Shown here piece by piece: positions 50,425 to 59,125 of a stretch of 64,000 bases of DNA. The number at the start of each line of letters is the position of its first letter. Position 1 is the stretch's first letter. The DNA is from Nocardia pseudobrasiliensis NBRC 108224. GTDB lineage: Bacteria > Actinomycetota > Actinomycetes > Mycobacteriales > Mycobacteriaceae. The DNA lies in the NCBI RefSeq assembly GCF_001613105.1, contig NZ_BDBS01000030.1:1-64000 (forward strand), in the 5' to 3' direction. The notes under the pieces were generated by a model. That model was not told where the DNA came from and did not search any database. It was given only the letters and a program-made list of their open reading frames with translations. Made by a program: the position numbers and the translations under genes.

Positions 50425-51060
50425 ATGTCCGACGTGCGCACCAGCTACCTCACCGACGGGGCCGAGATCTACCGGCGCTCGTTCGCGACCATCCGGTCCG
50501 AGGCCGATCTGACCCGCTTCCCGGACGATGTCGCGCGGGTCGCGGTCCGGATGATCCACGCCTGCGGCCAGGTCGATCTCGCCGCCGATATCGGCTTCAG
50601 CGCCGATGTGGTGGCGCGCGCCCGCGCGGCGCTGCGCGCGGGCGCGCCGATTCTGTGCGATGCCAATATGGTCGCCGCCGGAGTCACTCGCACCCGGCTG
50701 CCCGCGGACAACGAAGTGCTCTGTCTACTCGCCGATCCGCGCGTGCCCGAGCTGGCGCGCGAGCTGAACAACACCAGATCGGCCGCGGCCCTGGAACTTT
50801 GGCGCGACCGCCTCGACGGCGCGGTGGTGGCGATCGGCAATGCGCCGACGGCGCTGTTCCATCTGCTCGATATGCTCGACGCCGGTGCGCCCCGGCCCGC
50901 CGCGGTGCTCGGCATTCCGGTCGGCTTCGTCGGCGCGGTCGAATCCAAACAGGCCCTGGCCGAATACGGTGGCATCGACTACCTGACCGTGCACGGGCGT
51001 CGCGGCGGCAGCGCCATCACCGCCGCCGCATTGAATGCGATTGCGAGCGAACAGGAATGA
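50425..51060 (+). CDS. cobH: Precorrin-8X methylmutase CobH
   Basis: This 211-aa enzyme moves the C-11 methyl group to C-12, producing hydrogenobyrinate. The catalytic histidine is in RMIHACGQVD. Other family motifs are LCDANMVAAGV, NTRSAAA and GNAPTALFHLL. It overlaps cobIJ by ATGA, so the two are coupled. It corresponds to Rv2065. Confidence 0.96.
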   Translation: MSDVRTSYLTDGAEIYRRSFATIRSEADLTRFPDDVARVAVRMIHACGQVDLAADIGFSADVVARARAALRAGAPILCDANMVAAGVTRTRLPADNEVLCLLADPRVPELARELNNTRSAAALELWRDRLDGAVVAIGNAPTALFHLLDMLDAGAPRPAAVLGIPVGFVGAVESKQALAEYGGIDYLTVHGRRGGSAITAAALNAIASEQE

Positions 51061-52619
51061 GCGGCAAACTCTGGGGAATCGGCCTGGGCCCGGGTGATCC
51101 GGAGCTGGTGACGGTGAAGGCCGCCCGCCTCATCGCCGCCGCCGATGTCATCGCCTTCCACAGCGCGCGACACGGACGCAGCATCTCTCGCGCGATCGCC
51201 GCGCCCTATATGCGGGCGGGTCAGCTCGAGGAGCATCTGATCTACCCGGTCACCACCGAGACCACCGATCATCCCGGCGGCTATCAGGGCGCGATGGAGG
51301 AGTTCTACGAGCAGGCCGCGCGGCGTCTCGCCGTCCATCTGGAGGCCGGGCGCTCGGTGGCGCTGCTGGCCGCGGGCGATCCGCTGTTCTACAGCTCCTA
51401 CATGCATATGCACCGACGCCTCGCCGACCGCTTCGAGGCCGAGATCATCCCCGGCATCACCTCGGTCAGCGCCGCCGCGGCCGCGCTGGGCACGCCGCTG
51501 GTCGAGGGCGATCAGGTACTCACGATCCTGCCCGGCACGCTGCCCGCCGAGGAGCTGACCCGACGCCTGGCCGATACCGGCGCGGCCGCGGTCATGAAAC
51601 TCGGCCGCACCTATCCCGGTGTGCGACAGGCGCTTTCGAATTCTGGCCGGATCGACGACGCGTACTACATCGAACGCGCGAGCACCGACCGCCAACGGGT
51701 GCTGCGCGCCGACGACGTCGATGACGAAGGCGTGCCCTACTTTTCGATCACGCTGGTCCCCGGCCCACAACCGACCACCGAGATCCCGCTGTCCGCCACC
51801 GGGACCGCCACCGCAGCAGCGAAACATGCCGAACCGCAGCGAATTTCGCCCACCGACGACGAAGCAGACCGCGGAGGCGAAGTGGTCGTGGTCGGACTCG
51901 GCCCCGGCTCGACGGAATGGACCACCCCCGAGGCCTCGAAGGCATTGGCCGAGGCCACCGATATCGTCGGCTACACCACCTATGTGAACCGGGTCCCGCG
52001 CCGCCCCGGCCAGCGGCTGCACGCCAGCGACAATCGCGTGGAATCCGAGCGCGCCGCAATGGCATTGGATCTGGCGAAGCAGGGGGCTCGGGTGGTCGTC
52101 GTATCGTCCGGCGATCCGGGCGTTTTCGCGATGGCCGCGGCGGTCGTGGAGGAATCGGCGGATCCGCAGTGGCGCGAGGTGCCGGTGCGGGTGCTGCCGG
52201 GGGTCACCGCCGCGAGTGCCGTCGCCGCGCGGATCGGCGCGCCGCTGGGACACGATTTCGCGATGATCTCGCTATCGGATCGACTCAAGCCCTGGGAGGC
52301 GGTGGCCGAGCGGCTGGCCGCGGTCGCGGGCGCGGATATGGCCATCGCCATCTACAACCCGGCGTCATCGCAGCGCACCTGGCAGGTCGCGGCCATGCGT
52401 GAGCTGCTGCTCGAATATCGCAAGCCCGATACCCCGGTCGTGCTCGGTCGCGATGTGGGCGGACCCACCGAATCGGTGCGAGCACTCACCCTGGCCGAAC
52501 TGGATCCGGCCGAAGTCGACATGCGCACGCTGCTGATCATCGGCGCATCCACCACCAGCGCGTTCGAAACACCCAGCGGGCGACGGGTATTCACCTCCCG
52601 CCGCTACCAGCCGTCCTGA
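51057..52619 (+). CDS. cobIJ: CobI-CobJ fusion: precorrin-2 C20- and precorrin-3B C17-methyltransferase
   Basis: This 520-aa bifunctional enzyme has a CobI half in residues 1-240 (GIGLGPGDPELVTVKA, AAGDPLFYSS, PGITSVSAAAA) and a CobJ half from about 275 (VVGLGPGSTEWTTPEA, SSGDPGVFAMAAAV, PGVTAASAVAARIGAPLGHDFAMISLSD in part). Each half has its own SAM-binding GLGPG loop. A variable linker joins them. The same fusion is known in M. tuberculosis (Rv2066). Confidence 0.96.
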   Translation: MSGKLWGIGLGPGDPELVTVKAARLIAAADVIAFHSARHGRSISRAIAAPYMRAGQLEEHLIYPVTTETTDHPGGYQGAMEEFYEQAARRLAVHLEAGRSVALLAAGDPLFYSSYMHMHRRLADRFEAEIIPGITSVSAAAAALGTPLVEGDQVLTILPGTLPAEELTRRLADTGAAAVMKLGRTYPGVRQALSNSGRIDDAYYIERASTDRQRVLRADDVDDEGVPYFSITLVPGPQPTTEIPLSATGTATAAAKHAEPQRISPTDDEADRGGEVVVVGLGPGSTEWTTPEASKALAEATDIVGYTTYVNRVPRRPGQRLHASDNRVESERAAMALDLAKQGARVVVVSSGDPGVFAMAAAVVEESADPQWREVPVRVLPGVTAASAVAARIGAPLGHDFAMISLSDRLKPWEAVAERLAAVAGADMAIAIYNPASSQRTWQVAAMRELLLEYRKPDTPVVLGRDVGGPTESVRALTLAELDPAEVDMRTLLIIGASTTSAFETPSGRRVFTSRRYQPS

Positions 52620-52725
52620 TCGGTCCACCGCGCCCGCGATCGACGACGCGCCGAGGGCCGTGCATAGTTGAACAACGAACTACCTGTAACATCCCATTGT
52701 GGAGCATTAAGTGGGAAGGGGTGCG

Positions 52726-53271
52726 GTGACCGACGGTGTATCCAAGCGGGGGCTGAATTCCACAGCGGCCTCGCTACTGGGCTTTCTGCACGAGGGCCCG
52801 GCATCGGGATGGGATCTGGTGAATCTCGCCCAGGAGCGGATCGGGGATTTCTGGACGATCACCCAGAGTCAGGTGTATCGCGAATTGGCGACCATGGACA
52901 AGGCGGGGCTGGTCGCCAAGGGTGAGACGGGCGCGCGCGAGCGCACGCCCTATCACATCACCGAGGAGGGCCGAGAGGCGTTCGCGGAGTGGATCGCTCG
53001 CGACCCGGGCGCGGAGACCATCCGCGTCCCACTGCTGCTGACGCTGTCGTTCGGGCAGTTCGTGGACCCGGATCGGCTCGATCGCATCATCGGCGCGAAC
53101 CGGGAGCTGCATCAGGACCGACTCACGCGCTATCTGGCCGAGGAACCCGCCCCGGATTCGCGCTACGAGCGGGCCGCGCTGGACTTCGGCATCCGCTACG
53201 AGCGGGCGGTACTGGAGTGGTTCGATCGGCTGCCCGCGCTGCTCGGGCGGCCGATAGCCGACCACGCCTGA
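52726..53271 (+). CDS. PadR family transcriptional regulator
   Basis: This 181-aa regulator (GTG 52726, with GGGAAGGGG upstream; a GTG at 52711 is also open) has the PadR winged-helix (AASLLGFLHEGPASGWDLVN, then QSQVYRELATMDKAGLV) and a Vir-like C-terminal domain. It sits between cobIJ and the convergent cobK with no obvious target. An imperfect AGTT/AACT inverted repeat (52666-52681) upstream may be its own operator. Confidence 0.88.
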   Translation: MTDGVSKRGLNSTAASLLGFLHEGPASGWDLVNLAQERIGDFWTITQSQVYRELATMDKAGLVAKGETGARERTPYHITEEGREAFAEWIARDPGAETIRVPLLLTLSFGQFVDPDRLDRIIGANRELHQDRLTRYLAEEPAPDSRYERAALDFGIRYERAVLEWFDRLPALLGRPIADHA

Positions 53272-53279
53272 TCCGCGGC

Positions 53280-54014
53280 TCAGCCGAGACCGCGCAGCCG
53301 CTCCAGGACTTCGGCCACCGAGTCCACCGGCGACGCGCCCGCGGGTAGGGGCGGTCGATCGACGAGGACGACCGGGATGTTCAGATCCCGGGCGGCGGAC
53401 AGTTTGGCGGTGGTGGGGCCGCCGCTGTCCTTGGTGACGAGTACGTCGATTCGCCGTTCGGCCAGCAGCCGCCGCTCGTCGTCGAATGCGAACGGCCCAC
53501 GGGCCAGCAGGATTTCATGATTCGGCGGCAGCGGGCCCGTGGGTGGATCGATGGCGCGGATCAGAAACCACGGCCGGGCCGCCCCCGCGAACGCGCCCAC
53601 ACCCTGGCGTCCGATGGTCAGGAAGATGCGAACACCCAGTGCCGCAGCGGTTTCGGCGGCGGTCGCGAGATCGGGAACGCGGGTCCAGTGGTCGCCGGAC
53701 TGCGCACGATAGCCTGGGCGACGCAGCTGGATCACCGGCACCGCGAGGCTCGACGCGGCCTCGGCCGCATGCTCGGAAATCAATGCCGCGAAGGGATGGG
53801 TGGCGTCGACCAGTACGTCGACGTCGTTGTCCGCCAACCACTCCCGCAGGCCATCGACCCCGCCGAAGCCGCCGACCCGCACCTGCCCTATCGGAAGCGC
53901 CGGTGCACGAACGCGACCGGCGAGCGAGGAGACGACCTCGAATCCTCGCTCGCCGGTGGCTCGTTCGGCCAGCTCCCGCGCCTCGCGAGTGCCGCCGAGT
54001 ATCAGGATTTTCAG
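53280..54014 (-). CDS. cobK: Precorrin-6A reductase CobK
   Basis: This 244-aa NADPH-dependent enzyme reduces precorrin-6A to precorrin-6B (dihydro). The N-terminal KILILGGTREARELA nucleotide-binding region, DATHPFAALISEHA and the C-terminal LVTKDSGG are family marks. No ATG, GTG or TTG occurs at the expected N-terminus. Translation probably begins at a CTG whose last bases form the stop of the preceding gene (CTGA overlap). The upstream open frame has no homologous character. It corresponds to Rv2070c. Confidence 0.93.
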   Translation of the reverse strand: MKILILGGTREARELAERATGERGFEVVSSLAGRVRAPALPIGQVRVGGFGGVDGLREWLADNDVDVLVDATHPFAALISEHAAEAASSLAVPVIQLRRPGYRAQSGDHWTRVPDLATAAETAAALGVRIFLTIGRQGVGAFAGAARPWFLIRAIDPPTGPLPPNHEILLARGPFAFDDERRLLAERRIDVLVTKDSGGPTTAKLSAARDLNIPVVLVDRPPLPAGASPVDSVAEVLERLRGLG

Positions 54015-54613
54015 GGCTGCCCGCTGAAGTAGGCGATACCCGAGTCGATCAGCGGCTGCCCGCCCGCGACCAGCAGGCCGATGACTGCGCCCAGTGCCGC
54101 GCCCGGAATCAGCGGGAACACACCGAGAATCAGACCGATCAGACCGCCGATGACCGCGCCGACGGCCGCGCCCAGCGAGGCGCGCTGCAGTTCGGCGAAG
54201 AACCACTCCTGGGAGGAGATGTCCTTGGCGGTCACCGTGGCCGCCTTCGGGGCCAGGGTCAGCTGTGAGCCGTCGGCGTCGATCGCGGCGGCGATCTCGA
54301 CCTTCTCGCCGCTGGGCTGCACGGTCAGCGGGAAGCGGGTCACGACCTGTCCGGCATTGTCGGCCAGGGTGACCGACTTGCCGTCGGTGTCGAGGCTGAA
54401 CTTGCCGCCGGTCACGGTGGTGACGACCGACTTGCCCGCATCGGCCAGCCGGGAGATGTAGCCGACGCCGTGATCGGCGCCCTGCACCGACGGGACGGCC
54501 TCACTCTGCACCGGGGCGGGAGCCGGTACGGGTTCGGCATAGGCCGCGCCGGCGGTGATACCGGTCGCGGCGACGGAGATCAGGGCGGTGGCGGCGAATT
54601 TCGAGACGTTCAT
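54011..54613 (-). CDS. Secreted protein with C-terminal glycine-zipper membrane hairpin (paralogue B)
   Basis: This 200-aa protein has a signal peptide (FAATALISVAATGITAGAAYA), then a beta-rich domain with ADHGVGYISRL and GGKFSLDTDGK. A hydrophobic hairpin follows (GAAVGAVIGGLIGLILGVFPLI and ALGAVIGLLVAGG). It is related to 41136-41666. It occupies the slot where M. tuberculosis has cobM, and its stop overlaps the probable cobK start, so cobK expression is coupled to it. The function is unknown. Confidence 0.8.
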   Translation of the reverse strand: MNVSKFAATALISVAATGITAGAAYAEPVPAPAPVQSEAVPSVQGADHGVGYISRLADAGKSVVTTVTGGKFSLDTDGKSVTLADNAGQVVTRFPLTVQPSGEKVEIAAAIDADGSQLTLAPKAATVTAKDISSQEWFFAELQRASLGAAVGAVIGGLIGLILGVFPLIPGAALGAVIGLLVAGGQPLIDSGIAYFSGQP

Positions 54614-54716
54614 ACGTTCCTCAGGGGTGCCTGCGATAACAATCGAATTACGGCCACCGACCATACCCGGTCGATGTATGCCTGTTTCGCACAGTGTCAG
54701 AAATTTGCGGATGAAA

Positions 54717-55949
54717 TCAGTGCGTTTTCACGACAACCCACTGGCAGACCGGTAGCTGCGGCCGCCACGCGGTAAATTTTCCCAGCGGTTCGGCGCGGTG
54801 TATCTGGAATCGGCGCAGCGCTCCCCCGTGCTCGGCGGCCCAGCGCACCAGCAGCGCCTCGGATTCGGCGGTGACCGCGTTGGCGACCAACCTGCCGCCG
54901 GGACGCAGTCGCTCCCAACAGGTTTCGAACACGCCGGGTTGGGTGAGCCCGCCGCCGAGGAATATCGCATCCGGCGCGCCGAGATCGTCGCGCAATTCCG
55001 TGGCCAGCTCGCCCCGAATCTCGATGCCCGGCACGCCCAATGCGACCGTATTGGCGGCGATCTGGCCCCGACGCTGTTCGGAACTCTCGAATGTCGTTGC
55101 GCGGCAAGCCGGATGGGTGCGACACCACTCGATGGCGATGGTTCCGGAACCGCCGCCGACGTCCCACAGCAGTTCACCGGGCGTGGGCGCGAGCGCGGCC
55201 AGCGACAGTGCCCGCACCTCGGCCTTGGTGAGCTGGCCGTCGCCGCCATAGGACTCGTCCGGCAGGCCGGGCAGCCGGGTCAGGCGCGGCGCGGCGGGGT
55301 CGGCCACACATTCGATCGCGACGAGATTGAGGGAATCGCCCGGCGATGCGGACCAGTCGTGCGCGATCCCGGAGACCGCATACTCCTCCGGTCCGCCGAG
55401 CTGCTCCAGCACCGTCAGCGTGGAACGCCCGAAGCCGTTGCGCGACAACAATTCCGCGAGCAGCCCCGGCGTCTTCTCGTCCGCGCTGAGCACCAGCAGT
55501 CGACGTCGGTCGGCGAGTTCCGGCAGCACGGTCTCGAGCGGCCGTCCCACCGCGCTGACCACGGGCGTCTCGGCCAGCCCCCAGCCCAGCCGCGCACAGG
55601 CCAGCGAGGCCGACGACGGCTGCGGCAGCACCCGCAACGACCGCGGCCCGACCAGTTTCGCCAACGTCACCCCGATGCCGTAGAACATCGGATCGCCGCT
55701 GGCCAATACGCATATCCGCGAATTCCGGTGCGCCGCCAGCAAATCCGGCAGCGCGGGCACCAACGGCGAGGGCCAGACGATCCGCTCGCCCCGAGCCGCG
55801 TCCACCGGCACCAGTTCCAATTGGCGTCGCGACCCCATCAGCACCTCGGCCCCGGCGATCGCGCGCCGAGCGGGCCCCGCCAGCCCGTCCCAGCCGTCGG
55901 CCCCGATGCCGACGACCGTCACAACGTTCTCCCCGGCCCCGGAGCTCAT
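54717..55949 (-). CDS. cobL: Precorrin-6Y C5,15-methyltransferase (decarboxylating) CobL
   Basis: This 410-aa bifunctional enzyme has an N-terminal CbiE-like domain (VVGIGADGWDGL, ASGDPMFYGIG, PQPSSASLACARLGW) and a C-terminal CbiT-like domain. The latter contains the SAM motif LLWDVGGGSGTIAIEW and IFLGGGLTQPGV. It methylates C5 and C15 and decarboxylates the C12 side chain. ATG 55949 overlaps the SDR stop by 4 bp. The long upstream extension of the frame is antisense to the SDR context and was rejected. It corresponds to Rv2072c. Confidence 0.96.
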   Translation of the reverse strand: MSSGAGENVVTVVGIGADGWDGLAGPARRAIAGAEVLMGSRRQLELVPVDAARGERIVWPSPLVPALPDLLAAHRNSRICVLASGDPMFYGIGVTLAKLVGPRSLRVLPQPSSASLACARLGWGLAETPVVSAVGRPLETVLPELADRRRLLVLSADEKTPGLLAELLSRNGFGRSTLTVLEQLGGPEEYAVSGIAHDWSASPGDSLNLVAIECVADPAAPRLTRLPGLPDESYGGDGQLTKAEVRALSLAALAPTPGELLWDVGGGSGTIAIEWCRTHPACRATTFESSEQRRGQIAANTVALGVPGIEIRGELATELRDDLGAPDAIFLGGGLTQPGVFETCWERLRPGGRLVANAVTAESEALLVRWAAEHGGALRRFQIHRAEPLGKFTAWRPQLPVCQWVVVKTH

Positions 55950-56707
55950 CGGGGCATCCGACGCCAAATCGACTGGGGCACAAAGCGAGCCACAAAGAAC
56001 ATCAACCGCAGCACGCCGGGCACCCAGATCCGGTTCGACCGGCGGCGCAAGCCGGTCACGACGGCGTCGGCGACCTGATCGGGCCTGCGGGAAAACACGG
56101 CCGGATCCATACCCTCGGTCATCTTGCCGATGACGAATCCGGGGCGCACCAGCAGCAGATGAACACCGCTGCCGTGCAACGCATCCGACAGCCCGCTGGC
56201 GAACCCGTCCAGCCCGGCCTTGGCCGCACCGTAGACGTAGTTCGCGCGGCGCACCCGAATCCCCGCGACGGAACTGAACACCACCATCTGCCCGGAACCC
56301 TGGGCGCGCAGCAGATTCGCCAGGCCGGTCAGCACGCTGACCTGGGCCACGAAATCGGTCTGCAGCACCGCCACGGCGGCGGCCGAATCCCGTTCGGCAC
56401 GGGCCTGATCGCCCAGCACGCCGAAGGCCAGCACCGCGACCCCGATCCGGCCGTGCTCGGCGACGACCTTGTCCAGCAGCGGCTGATGGCTCGCCACATC
56501 GTCGGCGTCGAATTCCACGCGATGCACGGCCGCGGCCCCCGCGCCCTCGATCCGGGCCCGCTCTGCGTCGAGATCGGTGCTGCGCCGCGCGGCCAGAATA
56601 ACCACGCGGCCCGGCGCGAGCCGTTGCGCGATCTCGAGACCCATCTCGCTGCGGCCGCCGAACAGCAGGATCGTTCCGGCGTCGACCTCGTGTCCTCGCA
56701 CACCCAT
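55946..56707 (-). CDS. Short-chain dehydrogenase/reductase (DprE2-like)
   Basis: This 253-aa SDR has the nucleotide motif GGRSEMGLEIAQRLA, the serine in VVFSSVAG and the catalytic YVYGAAKAG. The overall pattern resembles DprE2-type reductases, but the position next to cobL (as Rv2073c) is the better guide; the substrate is unknown. It is coupled to cobL by an ATGA overlap and divergent from the PPOX gene. Confidence 0.88.
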   Translation of the reverse strand: MGVRGHEVDAGTILLFGGRSEMGLEIAQRLAPGRVVILAARRSTDLDAERARIEGAGAAAVHRVEFDADDVASHQPLLDKVVAEHGRIGVAVLAFGVLGDQARAERDSAAAVAVLQTDFVAQVSVLTGLANLLRAQGSGQMVVFSSVAGIRVRRANYVYGAAKAGLDGFASGLSDALHGSGVHLLLVRPGFVIGKMTEGMDPAVFSRRPDQVADAVVTGLRRRSNRIWVPGVLRLMFFVARFVPQSIWRRMPR

Positions 56708-56732
56708 GCGCCACAGTCTGCCATTCGGCTAT

Positions 56733-56738
56733 TACTGT
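56733..56738 (+). promoter_or_regulatory. TACTGT -10 box, leaderless promoter of the F420 PPOX gene
   Basis: TACTGT is 7 nt before the ATG at 56746, with no ribosome-binding site. Confidence 0.45.
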
Positions 56739-56745
56739 CTCTGGC

Positions 56746-57150
56746 ATGACCGGTACCGCCCCGCTGATCGAACTGCCCGTGCCAGCACTCGAGTTCGTGA
56801 CCGAGCGGCATCTGGCCACCTTGACCACGCTGCGCGCCGACGGCACGCCGCATGTGGTGGCCGTGGGCTTCACCTGGGATCCGAAGGCCGGGCTGGTTCG
56901 CGTGATCACCTCCGCGCATATGGTGAAGGTCCGCAATGTGCGCCGCGGCGGATATGCCGCGGTAAGTCAGCTCGAGGGCCGCCGCTGGCTGACCCTCGAG
57001 GGTCCGGCCGAGGTGCTCGACGATCCGGCCGCGGTCGCCGACGCGGAACGCCGTTATGCCGAGCGCTACCGCACGCCGCGGGAGAATCCGCAGCGCGTGG
57101 TGATCGCCATCCGCCCCACTCGCCTGCTGTCCAGCAGCACGCTGCGCTGA
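56746..57150 (+). CDS. F420-dependent PPOX-class reductase (Rv2074-like)
   Basis: This 134-aa split-barrel protein has the class motifs RHLATLTTLRADGTPHVVAV and HMVKVRNVRRGGYAAVS. By position and length it matches Rv2074, characterised as an F420H2-dependent biliverdin reductase. The same reaction is likely but not proven here. It is divergent from the SDR-cobL unit. Confidence 0.88.
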   Translation: MTGTAPLIELPVPALEFVTERHLATLTTLRADGTPHVVAVGFTWDPKAGLVRVITSAHMVKVRNVRRGGYAAVSQLEGRRWLTLEGPAEVLDDPAAVADAERRYAERYRTPRENPQRVVIAIRPTRLLSSSTLR

Positions 57151-57219
57151 ATCCGCCTGCGGCGGTACGTTTTACGATCCGACTCGGGTCCACCTGCCGC
57201 ACCGCCTATGGTGGTCGGC

Positions 57220-57897
57220 ATGCGTATCGCGGTGCTGACTGTTCTCGTTCTCCTGGCGGCAGGCTGTTCCCTCACCACCAACGGGAAGCCGCATCCGGTA
57301 CCCGACGCACTCCCGACGACCACACCCAGCGCGCCGCCCACCACCGCCACCGCCGCGCCACCGGAGCGGGGCGCGCCCTTCGACGATGTCGCCGCCTGGG
57401 TGCGCGCCGGAACTCCCGCCGACCCCGCCCGATACGCCACGGCCACCACCGACGACGGTGTGGCCACTCCGCTCAACGGCGATATCGCCTTCACCAGTCC
57501 CACCGGAAAGATCAAGTGCATCAGCGCTTTCCAGGACGGACTCGACGGCCTCAGCTGCCTGGTCGAGCTGCGCAATCCACCCGAACGCCCCGCGGGCAGC
57601 CCCAATGGCAACTGGGTGCCCAACTGGATCGATTACTCCGGCGGCGCACTGACCGTCGGATCCCTGCACGGTGATCCGGGAGCGTTCGTTCGCGGCTTCG
57701 GCGCGGTCCTGCCGTACGGAAATCGGGTGAGCGTCAAGGATTTCACTTGCCGCGTCGACACCGCAGGCCTGTTCTGCGTCCGCACCTCGACGAAATCCGG
57801 GGTGCGGATCAGCGATGCCGGTGTGCTCCCGTTCGGCTGTCTCCGGGAGCAGGGACCGGATGCGAAACAGGCTGTGGGACAAGCCTTCCGCTGCTGA
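57220..57897 (+). CDS. Putative lipoprotein
   Basis: This 225-aa protein has a signal peptide ending in the lipobox LLAAGC, so it should be diacylated and anchored at the outer face of the membrane (a client of Lnt). A Thr/Pro-rich linker (residues 25-50) precedes a globular domain with at least four cysteines (IKCISAF, LSCLVEL, FTCRVD, LFCVRTS), probably disulfide-bonded. Family not named. ATG at MRIAVLT was preferred over the upstream GTG. It converges on pepE with 3 bp between. Confidence 0.82.
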   Translation: MRIAVLTVLVLLAAGCSLTTNGKPHPVPDALPTTTPSAPPTTATAAPPERGAPFDDVAAWVRAGTPADPARYATATTDDGVATPLNGDIAFTSPTGKIKCISAFQDGLDGLSCLVELRNPPERPAGSPNGNWVPNWIDYSGGALTVGSLHGDPGAFVRGFGAVLPYGNRVSVKDFTCRVDTAGLFCVRTSTKSGVRISDAGVLPFGCLREQGPDAKQAVGQAFRC

Positions 57898-57900
57898 GGC

Positions 57901-59028
57901 TCAGAGCACCGTCAGCCCGTGCGGGCGGTTGTTCATCGACTCACAGGCGTCCTCGGTGACCACGACGATGTCCTCGATGCGCGCACCCCATTCGCCACGG
58001 AAGTAGATGCCCGGCTCGATGCTGAAGGCCATGCCGGGTGCGAGCACTATATCGTTGCCCGCGACGATATAGGGCTCCTCGTGCACCGACAGGCCGATGC
58101 CGTGGCCGGTGCGATGGAAGAAGTTGTCCCCGAAACCGGCCTCGGTCAACACATTTCGCGCCGCCGCGTCGACCGATTCCGCGGTCACTCCCGGTCGCAC
58201 CGCGGCCACGGCCGCGGCCTGAGCGCGCTCGAGCACCGCGATGCGCTCGGCGATCTCCGGATCCGGCTCGCCCAGCGCGTAGGTGCGGGTGGAGTCGGAG
58301 TAGTAGCCGGGCTCGACGGGGCCACCGATATCGACCACGACCACATCACCGGTCTCGATCACGCGATCCGAGACCGCGTGATGCGGGTCCGCGCCGTTGG
58401 GGCCGCTACCGACGATCACGAACGCGGCCTCGGTATGGCCCTCCTCGACGATCGCGGCGGCGATATCCGCGGCCACCTCGGCCTCGGTGCGACCGGGGCG
58501 CAGCCATTCGCCGACCCGCGCGTGCACGCGGTCGATGGCCTGGCCCGCGCGACGCAATGCGTCGATCTCGCTGGCGTCCTTGCTCATTCGCAGTTCCCGC
58601 AACACGGTCGTGGCCGAGGTCGGCAGCGTGGTGAGGGTTTCGGCGATCGGCAGCAGATGCAGGGCGGGCATGGCGTCGTCGACGGCCACCCGCGCGCCGG
58701 CATTGAGCGCCGACTTCACCATCTTGTACGGATCGACGCCGTCGGTCCAATCCAACACCTGCAGGCCCAGCTCTCCGGCAGCGGACCCCGCGAGCGATGC
58801 CAGCTCCATCTTCGGGATCACCACCGACGGCGTCTGCCCGCTCGCTGGGATCACCAGGCAGGTCAGACGCTCGAAAGACTGGGCGCGCGAACCGATCAGG
58901 TACCGCAGGTCCGGGCCCGGGGTGATCAACAGCGCGTCCAGATGGGCCGCGCGGGTGAGCTCCGCCGCCTTCTCCAACCGCTTGCCGTAGACCTCCGCCG
59001 CGAACCGTGACTCCGTATGCGCACTCAT
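57901..59028 (-). CDS. pepE: Xaa-Pro aminopeptidase/dipeptidase (M24B), PepE
   Basis: This 375-aa cytoplasmic metallopeptidase cleaves N-terminal residues or dipeptides next to proline. The pita-bread catalytic domain shows the dinuclear metal ligands: VVVDIGG (D), YYSDSTRT (D), TGHGIGLSVHEEP (H), AFSIEPGIY (E) and ARIEDIVVV (E). ATG 59028 (MSAHTES) is preferred; the longer frame is poor. It corresponds to Rv2089c and is divergent from the exonuclease gene. Confidence 0.93.
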   Translation of the reverse strand: MSAHTESRFAAEVYGKRLEKAAELTRAAHLDALLITPGPDLRYLIGSRAQSFERLTCLVIPASGQTPSVVIPKMELASLAGSAAGELGLQVLDWTDGVDPYKMVKSALNAGARVAVDDAMPALHLLPIAETLTTLPTSATTVLRELRMSKDASEIDALRRAGQAIDRVHARVGEWLRPGRTEAEVAADIAAAIVEEGHTEAAFVIVGSGPNGADPHHAVSDRVIETGDVVVVDIGGPVEPGYYSDSTRTYALGEPDPEIAERIAVLERAQAAAVAAVRPGVTAESVDAAARNVLTEAGFGDNFFHRTGHGIGLSVHEEPYIVAGNDIVLAPGMAFSIEPGIYFRGEWGARIEDIVVVTEDACESMNNRPHGLTVL

Positions 59029-59125
59029 GGATCCGACGTTACTAGGCCCCGGCGGGCGACTCGTCACGATCGCGGCGTTGCGGGAGCGGCGGCGCTGTCA
59101 CCCCTACCCTGTAGCGTTGGCAGCC

